NCBI GenBank assembly: GCA_027365375.1
Contig: DAHXNM010000009.1
Location: forward strand, 1 to 10,914
Direction: 5' to 3'
Origin: Ferrimicrobium sp.
GTDB taxonomy: Bacteria; Actinomycetota; Acidimicrobiia; Acidimicrobiales; Acidimicrobiaceae
DNA length: 10,914 nt
Shown here: positions 1 through 6,769 of the stretch, piece after piece
How positions within the stretch are numbered: position 1 is the first letter of the stretch
How the letters are laid out: each line of letters starts with the position of its first letter
Position numbers and translations under genes: made by a program
Notes under the pieces: model-generated
What the model was told of the DNA's origin: nothing
Seen by the model: the letters and a program-made list of their open reading frames with translations, nothing else
Database searches by the model: none

Positions 1-747
1 GTAGTGCCCACCATGGGCTACGATGCTCGGATCTGCAATCGTGGCCACCCTGCTGGATCCCCCAAGCAGTCGTATGCTCGCTGTGAGCGGATCGCCTCCG
101 TAGAGGTCGAAAACTGCGGTCGGCCGGGCATCGGCCAGTGCCTCCTGATGGTCAACGCTGTGATCGATCGGGTTTGCCCCGAGTGATGCGAGGAACTCCT
201 GGTTCTTTGTCGATCCGGTCGCGTATACCGTAGCACCTAGAGCTTTTGCTATCTGGATCGCAAAACTTCCAACACCTCCTGCGCCGCCGATGACGAGCAG
301 TCGATCTGATGCGTTCAGATGTAGACGGTGAACTAGAGCCTGGTATGCGGTAAGGCCCGCGAGTGGCACAGCGGCAGCTTCACCGAAGGATAGTGTTGCA
401 GGGCGACGTGCCAATACCCGTTCGGGTACTGCAGCAAACTCAGCGAAGGTGCCGTGATGCACAAAGTCCATGCGCGCGTACCCCCATACCTCGTCTCCGA
501 CTTTGACATGGGTCACCGATGGACCTATCTCACGAACGATGCCAGCGAGGTCCCAACCTGGGACCACCGGGAATACTGAGGTCATTGTCTTGCTGAGACC
601 ACCGGACATGATTTTCCAGTCCACTGGATTCACCGATGCCGCCGCCACCTGCACCAAGACGGTGTCCGGGCCGAGCTCGGGTCGGTCAAGTTCACCGAAC
701 TCTAGAGCATCGAGCGCACCGAACCGTTGATAGTAGACAGCTTTCAT
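1..747 (-). CDS. Zinc-independent medium-chain dehydrogenase / quinone oxidoreductase, 3' end missing
   Basis: The frame is open from an ATG at 747 to the window edge, giving 249 residues; family members are usually about 310-330, so the C-terminal part is missing. Residues 1-110 form the GroES-like half, with the family pattern SVNPVDWK (38-45), PGWDLAG (63-69) and VGDEVWG (83-89). A Rossmann half follows, with the NADPH-binding glycine motif GGAGGVG at 154-160. The visible part contains no cysteine, so neither the structural nor the catalytic zinc site of alcohol dehydrogenases is present. This places it with NADPH:quinone reductases and enoyl reductases (family knowledge). The start is supported by AAAGGA upstream. 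It lies 197 bp downstream of the acyl-CoA synthetase on the same strand, so co-transcription is possible but unproven. The substrate cannot be read from the sequence. Confidence 0.9.
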   Translation of the reverse strand, partial: MKAVYYQRFGALDALEFGELDRPELGPDTVLVQVAAASVNPVDWKIMSGGLSKTMTSVFPVVPGWDLAGIVREIGPSVTHVKVGDEVWGYARMDFVHHGTFAEFAAVPERVLARRPATLSFGEAAAVPLAGLTAYQALVHRLHLNASDRLLVIGGAGGVGSFAIQIAKALGATVYATGSTKNQEFLASLGANPIDHSVDHQEALADARPTAVFDLYGGDPLTASIRLLGGSSRVATIADPSIVAHGGHY

Positions 748-944
748 GTGTGGATCGTTCCTTTCGATCGGTCGTATCCAAAGAGTCTACGCGATTTGGT
801 GGGAGCGTTGGGAGACAGCTAGCTTTGCCGATGCAACCACGATGTAGACGGCATCGATCGCTGGTGACGAAGTCGCTCAGGTTCATAGCTGAGCTGGAAT
901 TGCATACTCCGTAGCTCCCTCGTGCTAGTTGGTTGTGCCGGTTG

Positions 945-2912
945 CTAGCCGAGTTCCGCCTCGAGTTTGGCCAACACCTCCGGATCTTCGAGACCGGTAG
1001 TGTCTCCACTCGTGTGGCCATCCACGACTAGCTCTTTAAGGAGGCGACGAACAATCTTGCCCGATCGAGTGCGAGGCATGGTCGAGAGGAGATACACCTG
1101 CTGTGGACGGGCTATGGCGCCGATCTCCTCGGTGATCTTGGCTTTGAGTACGTCGACGGTGACGTCGGACGCTGACGCGGATAGCGAGACGAACGCCACA
1201 GGCACCTGACCCTTGGTCTCGTCGTCTACCCCAACAACAGCCGCCTCGGCCACTCCTGGAACGCTAAGGAGTGCGCTCTCCATCTCCATTGTGGAGAGAC
1301 GGTGGCCGGCTACGTTGATGACTCCATCGACTCTGCCGACGACCCAGATGTGGCCATCGCCGTCTACGAGCGCAGCATCGGCTGTGTCGTAACGATCAGC
1401 GCCAAAGCGAGTAAAGTACTGGGCGCGATAACGTTCAGGGTCGTTCCAAATGGTTCGAAACATGGTCGGGAAAGGTTGGGTAATGAGAAGGTAGCCGACC
1501 TTGCCAGCACTGACAGGGTCGCCGGATTCGTCGACGATCTCCCAAGCATGCCCAGGAAGTGCCAGACCGCATGAGCCCGGTTTTGAACTCGTTATGCCCA
1601 CAGCCGATGAGGTCCAAGCGCTGCCGGTCTCTGACTGGCCGTAGGTGTTATTGATCTCCATGTTTGGGGCGCCGACGTTGTCGTGAACCCAGTTCCACGT
1701 TTTGGCATCAAGGGGTTCTCCGACGAGGCCGATCAGTTTCAACGACGACAGATCGTGAGCTCTAGTCAACGCATCGCCGTTGCGAGCCAACATACGAAGG
1801 AAGGTGGGAGCGGTGAAGATCTTCGTGATCTTGAGCTGCTCGATCAACTCGTAGGCCCTATCAGGCGCGGGGTAGTCGAGAGCTCCTTCATAGGCGACCA
1901 TGGTGGCGCCGTGCGCTAGCCCACCGACCAACTCAAAAATGGGAAACGTTAGCCATCCGGTGTCAGCTGTGCACCAATAGACATCTTCCGGTCCGAGGTC
2001 TAGCGACCAGAGGACATCGTGATAGGTACCTACCAGGAAGCCGGTACCGGTATGAACCAGGCCTTTAGGTTTGGCTGTGGTTCCACTCGTATAGATAATG
2101 AAGGCGGGTTCGTTCGCCTCGATAGCTATTGGATCTGCGCGGTCTGGGGTTGCGGCCAAGAGTTCGTCGAAGTAATGATCCCGGCCGGTTTTCATCGCTA
2201 CCGCAGCACCGGTGCGACGCACGACCACGACGTGCTCGATGCTAGGCAGCCTGTCTAGGACGGTGTCGAGTGTCGCTTTGAGTGCCACCGGTCGGCCACG
2301 GCGCATAGATTCGTCGGCTGTGATAACCACTTTCGCTGTAGTGTCGACGATGCGCTCAGCGAGTGCGTTTGCGGAAAAACCCGAGAAGATGATGTTGTAG
2401 ATCGCACCGATGCGGAAACATGCGTGGACGGCGGCAAATGTCTCAAGGAGATTAGGGAGAAAAATCGCCACGCGATCACCCTTGGTGACACCTAGATTGG
2501 TGAGGGCCTGGGCGAGTCTGGCGGTGGTATCCAGAAGCTCCTCGTAAGTCCACGAGCGCTCGGAGCCGTCCTCTCCAATCCAGTAGAGAGCTATTTTGGA
2601 TGGATTAGTGCGCGCATGGCGGTCGATACAGTTGACGCTGACATTCATGGTGGCGCCGTCGAAGAAACGGTAGCCGGTTGAGAAGTCGCCAGCGAGTGCA
2701 ACACTAGCTGGCCATCCGTCCATCCACTCAAAAGTGTTGGCGACCTCTTGCCAGTAGCCACCTAGGTCCTCTAAGGATCGCTGGTAGAGTGCTTGAAACT
2801 CAGCCTCACTCCTAACTGGGATGCGCGAGGATGGCGGAAGACTCGGCGCCACCAAATGGCTCTCACGAACCATTGGCGGTAGATCAGGCAGGTTCTCGCT
2901 TGCAGTAGTCAT
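945..2912 (-). CDS. AMP-forming acyl-CoA synthetase of the acetyl-CoA synthetase family, Trp-less acyl pocket
   Basis: A 655-residue protein, the usual length for the Acs/PrpE family. These enzymes activate a carboxylate with ATP to an acyl-AMP and then transfer it to CoA in the cytosol. An Acs-type N-terminal region (about 40-100) precedes the adenylation core: P-loop-like YTSGTTAKPKG (274-284), GWLT (319-322), NTYGQSETG (422-430) and the hinge GRVDGVINVAGHR (526-538). The C-terminal lid has PRTRSGKIVRR, with catalytic and acetylatable Lys619. Family acetate enzymes read DTWWQTETG; here the second Trp is Gly425, which should enlarge the acyl pocket. The substrate may therefore be propionate, a branched acid or a longer one (inference). 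The frame stays open to 2978, but ATG 2912 has a strong GGGGGAG ribosome site 2 bases upstream, and a promoter lies inside the longer version. Acetate use is not excluded. Confidence 0.93.
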   Translation of the reverse strand: MTTASENLPDLPPMVRESHLVAPSLPPSSRIPVRSEAEFQALYQRSLEDLGGYWQEVANTFEWMDGWPASVALAGDFSTGYRFFDGATMNVSVNCIDRHARTNPSKIALYWIGEDGSERSWTYEELLDTTARLAQALTNLGVTKGDRVAIFLPNLLETFAAVHACFRIGAIYNIIFSGFSANALAERIVDTTAKVVITADESMRRGRPVALKATLDTVLDRLPSIEHVVVVRRTGAAVAMKTGRDHYFDELLAATPDRADPIAIEANEPAFIIYTSGTTAKPKGLVHTGTGFLVGTYHDVLWSLDLGPEDVYWCTADTGWLTFPIFELVGGLAHGATMVAYEGALDYPAPDRAYELIEQLKITKIFTAPTFLRMLARNGDALTRAHDLSSLKLIGLVGEPLDAKTWNWVHDNVGAPNMEINNTYGQSETGSAWTSSAVGITSSKPGSCGLALPGHAWEIVDESGDPVSAGKVGYLLITQPFPTMFRTIWNDPERYRAQYFTRFGADRYDTADAALVDGDGHIWVVGRVDGVINVAGHRLSTMEMESALLSVPGVAEAAVVGVDDETKGQVPVAFVSLSASASDVTVDVLKAKITEEIGAIARPQQVYLLSTMPRTRSGKIVRRLLKELVVDGHTSGDTTGLEDPEVLAKLEAELG

Positions 2913-2949
2913 AACTCCCCCTTTGTACGACCGATTGCAGACAAGAGTC

Positions 2950-2978
2950 AATATATCGCGGATCGAGAGCGCCGACAA
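2950..2978 (-). promoter_or_regulatory. Probable sigma-70-type promoter of the acyl-CoA synthetase gene
   Basis: On the minus strand, TTGTCG (2978-2973) and TATATT (2955-2950) are separated by exactly 17 bases. They match the -35 consensus at 4 of 6 positions and the -10 consensus at 5 of 6. Transcription would begin near 2943, leaving a leader of about 30 bases before the ATG at 2912. The site lies between the rhodanese stop and the synthetase start, so the synthetase can be expressed separately from the rhodanese. Called from the consensus only. Confidence 0.55.
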
Positions 2979-3016
2979 CTCCTGAGATACAACTCATCGA
3001 CTAAAGCCAGGACCGG

Positions 3017-3325
3017 CTACTCCTCGACGACTATCTCATTGCCTCTGTCGACCCAGGCGATCGTTCCACCAGCTACCGAGATCGAGTCGTAGTTGGCGCC
3101 TCTAAGCGCCTCGACTGCATGCAAACTTCTCCCACCAGAGGCACAGATCACGAAGTGGCGAGAGCTGGGAATGGCGTCGAGGTGGTTAGCTAGCTCAGAG
3201 AGCGGAATGTTGATTGCACCAGGGACATGGCCGGCCACGTACTCCCACTGCTCACGCACGTCGATCAGCTCGATCTCTGCGCTGTAGATAGCTTCAAATT
3301 CATCTATCGAAATCTCAAGACTCAT
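3017..3325 (-). CDS. Single-domain rhodanese (sulfurtransferase)
   Basis: A 102-residue protein, the normal size of a one-domain rhodanese such as GlpE or PspE. The LIDVREQWEY segment (20-29) and GHVPGAINIPL (32-42) are the family's N-terminal signatures. The active-site loop is CASGGRS with Cys61, the residue expected to carry the persulfide. It has no signal peptide, so it should act in the cytosol on thiosulfate, polysulfide or a protein persulfide; the sequence does not say which. ATG 3325 is preceded by a good GAAGGAG ribosome site. The gene reads towards the acyl-CoA synthetase, 104 bp away, which has its own promoter. An ATACC/GGTAT palindrome 26 bp upstream suggests repressor control. 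Confidence 0.93.
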   Translation of the reverse strand: MSLEISIDEFEAIYSAEIELIDVREQWEYVAGHVPGAINIPLSELANHLDAIPSSRHFVICASGGRSLHAVEALRGANYDSISVAGGTIAWVDRGNEIVVEE

Positions 3326-3350
3326 CGCAACGCTCCTTCGCCATCTCTAT

Positions 3351-3366
3351 ATACCTACAAGGGTAT
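3351..3366. promoter_or_regulatory. Operator-like palindrome upstream of the rhodanese gene
   Basis: ATACCTACAAGGGTAT has 5-bp inverted arms, ATACC and GGTAT, around a 6-bp spacer. A possible -10 box, TAGAAT on the minus strand (3376-3371), lies four bases upstream, so the palindrome would cover the transcription start. From family knowledge, operators of CsoR-type repressors, including the persulfide sensor CstR that controls rhodanese operons, are of this ATACC...GGTAT kind. No such repressor gene is in the window and I see no clear -35 box, so the regulator is inferred. Confidence 0.4.
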
Positions 3367-3985
3367 GGCTATTCTATCTTGGCCACTTAGATTCTGAGCG
3401 GAATGTTGGCGTAGATCGTCGATCGTTATTTAATTGCGTTCGTCATGGTAGAGCTCTAACTGACAGGTGGTGTTGATTCCCTTATATCTCCTGGAAACAA
3501 GGAGCTCTAACTCCTGGAAGTGATTAACCGCTAACATGCAACGAATCGGCCACAGGAGCCCCTCGTCACAGATCCACCATGACTGCGTAGGCAAACTGAC
3601 AGCTGCGAAGTTCGTCAAGAGACTTACCTGCGAGAAGTGCTTCGCAGAAATTCACAGAGATGAGAACGCCTAATGAAACATCCGTGGCTGGTCGCCTACC
3701 AGCTCTGGCCTAGTTGAGCCGAGCGCCCTATCCGTTCGATACAGGCGATAGTCCAGATGATCGGATGACTCATCACCTGGAGAGAGCGTGTAAGACCAGT
3801 AGAGATGGGTGTCGTGCTTGGAGAGGCGAGAACATCTCTTGGACGAGTGAAAGCAAAGTCCGAGTTAAGAACCTTGCAAAAAGGTGCATCTCAATGAGTG
3901 GACTCACTACTGATCACCCGGATGCAACGGCCGCAGATGCGAAGTGACGCCGTATTGGCAGGAACGTTGTGGAGATATCTCAGAG
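3367..3985. other. Gene-poor stretch with short repeats
   Basis: I see no convincing gene in about 620 bp. Reading frames on both strands are short, have weak starts and look like no family I know. The stretch holds an 11-bp direct repeat, GAGCTCTAACT (3451-3461 and 3502-3512), and a 9-bp direct repeat, CTCCTGGAA (3488-3496 and 3511-3519). CTGCGAAG (3603-3610) faces its inverse CTTCGCAG (3640-3647). A 10-bp perfect palindrome, GAGATATCTC, lies at 3972-3981 just beyond the stop of the PAP2 gene. Any promoter of the rhodanese also lies at its left edge. Confidence 0.5.
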
Positions 3986-4627
3986 TTAAGCCCGTGAGGA
4001 TGCGTGCGCACCCGCGCCTCGGTGGCTCTCTACGAGCCAGCCGACGGAGGATGACTTCTGGATTGCCCTGGTGAGGCGGGTTAGTGGCCAAACGACAACG
4101 GGACTTAAAATCAGTACAAAAAGGCCCCCAAAGATGAGGCCGGCAACAACATCGCCTGGGTAGTGCATGCCTACGTACACTCTGCCAAAGGCGAGAAAAA
4201 CCCCAACGATCACGGCAAGGATGGTCATCAACCTATCTCGACTCAGCCAGAGGCCAACGATGGTCGCTCCGGCTATGGTGGCATGCCCACTTGGAAAGCT
4301 GTAGCCATGGGTTCGAGTGAGGAGCACCTCGACATGGGCGAGGGTAAGGTATGGGCGCCGTTCAGCGATTAGTGGTTTGAGTATGTAATGGGAGATCCCC
4401 TCGGCGATCGCCGTTCCGGCTGCCGCCCAGAGTACCCTTGCAACTTGCCGATCAGGCTTGGGACGCGAGCGAGCACGCCACCACGCAACTAGGAGTAAAA
4501 CCGCTAAGAGCCCAATTCCGGCTAGGTGCGAGTAGCCCGCCATGAATCCATGTGCCCAAGGGGTCGAGACCGCGAAGTGGTTGACATCACGGTAAAACTG
4601 CCGATTCAGCTTGACTATTTCAGGCAC
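3986..4627 (-). CDS. PAP2-family membrane phosphatase, undecaprenyl-diphosphatase type
   Basis: A 213-residue integral membrane protein with about five hydrophobic segments and the three PAP2 motifs. Motif 1 is K84-x6-R91-P92, motif 2 is PSGH (112-115, His general acid) and motif 3 is R149-x5-H155-x3-D159 (His nucleophile). Motif 3 normally begins SR; here Ser is Gly148, while the phosphate-binding Arg is kept. Relatives such as BcrC hydrolyse undecaprenyl diphosphate at the outer face of the membrane to recycle the cell-wall carrier lipid; other PAP2 enzymes act on phosphatidate or PG-phosphate. I chose GTG 4627 because GGAGG sits 4 bases before it and the protein then begins where the family does. 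The same frame could start 17 codons earlier at TTG 4678, which has no clear ribosome site. It lies 217 bp downstream of the SDR gene on the same strand. Confidence 0.88.
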   Translation of the reverse strand: MPEIVKLNRQFYRDVNHFAVSTPWAHGFMAGYSHLAGIGLLAVLLLVAWWRARSRPKPDRQVARVLWAAAGTAIAEGISHYILKPLIAERRPYLTLAHVEVLLTRTHGYSFPSGHATIAGATIVGLWLSRDRLMTILAVIVGVFLAFGRVYVGMHYPGDVVAGLIFGGLFVLILSPVVVWPLTRLTRAIQKSSSVGWLVESHRGAGAHASSRA

Positions 4628-4844
4628 TCGACCTCCATGAACGTATCGAACTGCTCCCGATGACAGGAGTTTAGACAATGTTTACCGAGAGTTCACTATG
4701 TTGAGCGCTTAGGATCGCTTGCAACGGGAATTACCGGATGCCGGACACTGACGCAAAAAGCAGCAATTCGGGGGCGGCTATGGTGTTGGCGCGGCTTAGG
4801 GTCGTCGGGTTACGGAGCCACTTCAGGCTCGCGACTGGGTGCTA

Positions 4845-5687
4845 CTACTGTTTTCGATTCTCGGTTGCCTCGATGGCAGATCTCCATTCGTCGAACTCAG
4901 TGGCGATGACTCGTTCGCCACTGATTCCTCGCGAGGCCTCTGAGGCGAGGAAGACGACCGCTGGACCCATGATCTCGGGTGGGAGTGCATGATTGCGGAG
5001 TTCCTGAGGTGAGTCCTCTGGGATCATGCCGGTCAGGGTGACTCCACCGGGAAGCAAAGTATTAACGGTTACGCCGGTGTCCTCAAGATCGTTCGCCATA
5101 ATCGCGGCGAGCGCCTCGGATCCAGCGCGAGAGGGTCCATAGGGGACGAACCCTTTGCGCACCATCGTCTCGTGATTCATGGATATCATGACGATCTTGC
5201 CGGAGCCACGAGCGACCATGCGCGGCGCGACTGCACGCGCTACTAGAAAGTATCCAGTGAGGTTTGTTGCGATTACTGCTCGAAAACCATCGACTGGAAC
5301 CTTCCAGAAGGGTAACGGATCCTCAAAGAAACGAGGGTTAACCGTCCTCATCCCGATCCCAGCGTTGTTGACAAGCACGTCGAGTTCGCCGAAGTGCTCA
5401 TAGACCTCATTGACGGCGCGCTCGACTGCGTCGCCGTCAAGAACATCCATTTCGATGGCGAGCGCATCAAGTCCCGAAGAGGTGAAGTGACGTACGGTGG
5501 AGGTCAGGCGGGTTCCGGCTCGAGCACAGACAGCTACTCGTGCTCCTTCTTTGAGCAGAGCTGAGGCCATAGCGGCTCCGATGCCACTCGACGCCCCCGT
5601 TACCATTACCGTTCGCCCTCGTAAGTTATCCATGGTAAAGATGCTAGCGGTGACGGTACTTAAGGGTTGTCTGCGTCCTTTGAGCAT
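4845..5687 (-). CDS. SDR-family oxidoreductase with YxxxR active site
   Basis: A 280-residue short-chain dehydrogenase. The cofactor motif is TGASSGIG (30-37), followed by NNAG (107-110), Asn142, Ser169 and Tyr183. The catalytic motif reads YGPSR (183-187), so the usual Lys of YxxxK is Arg187. Arg50 and Arg56 around the end of the second strand would favour NADP(H) (inference). SDR enzymes oxidise alcohols or reduce ketones; the substrate is not evident. ATG 5687 is supported by AAGAGGG four bases upstream. A second ATG at 5633 (MDNLRGRT) matches the usual family N-terminus but has no ribosome site, so residues 1-18 are a possible extension. The gene starts 34 bp after the GNAT gene ends, suggesting one transcript. 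Confidence 0.92.
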   Translation of the reverse strand: MLKGRRQPLSTVTASIFTMDNLRGRTVMVTGASSGIGAAMASALLKEGARVAVCARAGTRLTSTVRHFTSSGLDALAIEMDVLDGDAVERAVNEVYEHFGELDVLVNNAGIGMRTVNPRFFEDPLPFWKVPVDGFRAVIATNLTGYFLVARAVAPRMVARGSGKIVMISMNHETMVRKGFVPYGPSRAGSEALAAIMANDLEDTGVTVNTLLPGGVTLTGMIPEDSPQELRNHALPPEIMGPAVVFLASEASRGISGERVIATEFDEWRSAIEATENRKQ

Positions 5688-5721
5688 GTGACCCTCTTCG
5701 AGGAATGGTGCTCGGTTGTTG

Positions 5722-6585
5722 CTATCGGCGTTGATTAAGCAATGCCTCGCCAGACTGGCTGAGTCCGAGAAGACGCCATCCGCGATCTATGAAGCCCGTC
5801 GCCTCGGCTACTCGAGCGGAAGCTGCATTGTTGGGTGCATGAAGGTAGGTCGGGAGCATTCCTTCGAGGAGTACGTGCTCGGCAGCCTGAGCGACGAGCG
5901 CTTTGGCTAACCCTCGCCCACGAGCCTCCGGCTCAGTAACCACGGCCAACTCCCTCGCGTAGTGGTCATGGCGTTTCAGCCCGACTCCGGCTAACACGCG
6001 GTCCTGTTGGTCGAGGGCGACCAACACATCGCCACCAAACGGGTTGAGCCATTCGGGCACATTGGGGTGGTTAGCCGGCAGCCAGATGCCCGGGCTGCCT
6101 AGGTCCGGGACTTCGAAGGCGAAGCGGAAAAATGCGATGAAGCAGGAGCCAGAACCAAGTCCGACGCTATCTTCGATGAGTCTGGCAACTGATGACAAAT
6201 CTGATCCAGCGGCGGAACCGTACGTACTATCGGTGTCGTACCGTGTTTGAGGGTGTGAGTGACCCAGTTGCTGCCGGGCGAGTTGTGAGTATGGATCGCT
6301 TTGATTTGAGCTTCGAGTCTCTTCGCCATCTTTGTCAAGAGCCTTAAAGAGTGGAGCCAGGATAGGGTCGATGGAGAGCGCAGTCCCATCGGTTGGCGAG
6401 AAGACGCCTAGGAAGTGCCGAGTTGTGCCGTCCCATCCGGGCTGTTGGCGCCGTGTGGTTGGCACCACATGGATGGGTCTCGCTGGTGGCCATGCGCCTA
6501 AGAAATCGTTGAGGTGTTGCGAGAGGAGACCCCAGCCATTGGCTTCGGCGTCCTCGCTGTCATGTGCCAACTTCTTTACCACCAC
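5722..6585 (-). CDS. GNAT-family N-acetyltransferase
   Basis: A 287-residue protein. The C-terminal part (about 185-280) is a GNAT domain: strand LVAL then AGVGLKRHDHYARELAVV, the acetyl-CoA pyrophosphate loop R222-G-R-G-L-A227, a following helix, and NNAASARVAEATGF, the usual end of the fold. Residues 1-180 are less conserved and could be a degenerate second GNAT-like half or a substrate domain. They include a polar linker around 85-130 rich in Ser, Gln and Asp. The acceptor is unknown. The start is GTG 6585 or the adjacent GTG 6582. There is no ribosome site, but a TAGACT box ends four bases upstream, which fits a leaderless message. It is probably first in a transcript with the SDR gene. 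Confidence 0.85.
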   Translation of the reverse strand: MVVKKLAHDSEDAEANGWGLLSQHLNDFLGAWPPARPIHVVPTTRRQQPGWDGTTRHFLGVFSPTDGTALSIDPILAPLFKALDKDGEETRSSNQSDPYSQLARQQLGHSHPQTRYDTDSTYGSAAGSDLSSVARLIEDSVGLGSGSCFIAFFRFAFEVPDLGSPGIWLPANHPNVPEWLNPFGGDVLVALDQQDRVLAGVGLKRHDHYARELAVVTEPEARGRGLAKALVAQAAEHVLLEGMLPTYLHAPNNAASARVAEATGFIDRGWRLLGLSQSGEALLNQRR

Positions 6586-6589
6586 GCTT

Positions 6590-6595
6590 AGTCTA
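6590..6595 (-). promoter_or_regulatory. Possible -10 box of a leaderless GNAT transcript
   Basis: TAGACT on the minus strand fits the TAnnnT form of actinobacterial -10 elements. It ends four bases before the first of two tandem GTG codons (6585 and 6582), so transcription would begin at about the start codon. No Shine-Dalgarno sequence is visible, which fits. No good -35 box is seen at 16-18 bases. Tentative. Confidence 0.3.
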
Positions 6596-6624
6596 GCCTG
6601 TAAGTTGGCGAGTAAAAATCAACA

Positions 6625-6637
6625 AGTACTGAGTACT
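6625..6637. promoter_or_regulatory. 13-bp palindrome in the divergent spacer
   Basis: AGTACTGAGTACT is a perfect inverted repeat about a central G, made of two AGTACT hexamers that are themselves palindromes. It lies 40 bp upstream of the GNAT start and 133 bp upstream of the plus-strand membrane protein start. That position suits a shared operator for the two divergent genes. The binding protein is not known. Confidence 0.3.
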
Positions 6638-6769
6638 CATGCTTAGAACGTTGTGCGAGTTCGGCTACAGTGTCATGGAGCGTAAGGGCGAGAATTTTTG
6701 GGCTTCGCAGCACATCGCGTTGTGTTCGTCCAGCGCGGTCGGCCATTTTTATTCACCGAGGGAGTGCAG

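Noticed and set aside
2913..2978. Longer N-terminus of the acyl-CoA synthetase
   Set aside because: The extra 22 residues have no family match, and their DNA carries the -35/-10 pair and the GGGGGAG ribosome site for ATG 2912.
3430..3618. 62-codon minus-strand frame in the gap before the rhodanese
   Set aside because: TTG start with only a weak AGG upstream, no recognisable domain, and it spans the repeats described there.
3628..3647. Hairpin CTGCGA...TCGCAG as a terminator
   Set aside because: Six-base stem with no T-run on either strand and no gene ending next to it.
3871..3885. ACCTT-N5-AAGGT hairpin as a terminator
   Set aside because: Only five base pairs, no T-run, and not adjacent to a gene end.
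3714..3947. 77-codon plus-strand frame, including a 17-codon piece from ATG 3897 behind AAAAGGTG
   Set aside because: TTG start without a ribosome site and no family resemblance; the short piece is too small to support alone.
4401..4414. GCGATCGCC as a HIP1-type repeat
   Set aside because: A single copy inside the PAP2 coding sequence; not evidence of a HIP1 system.
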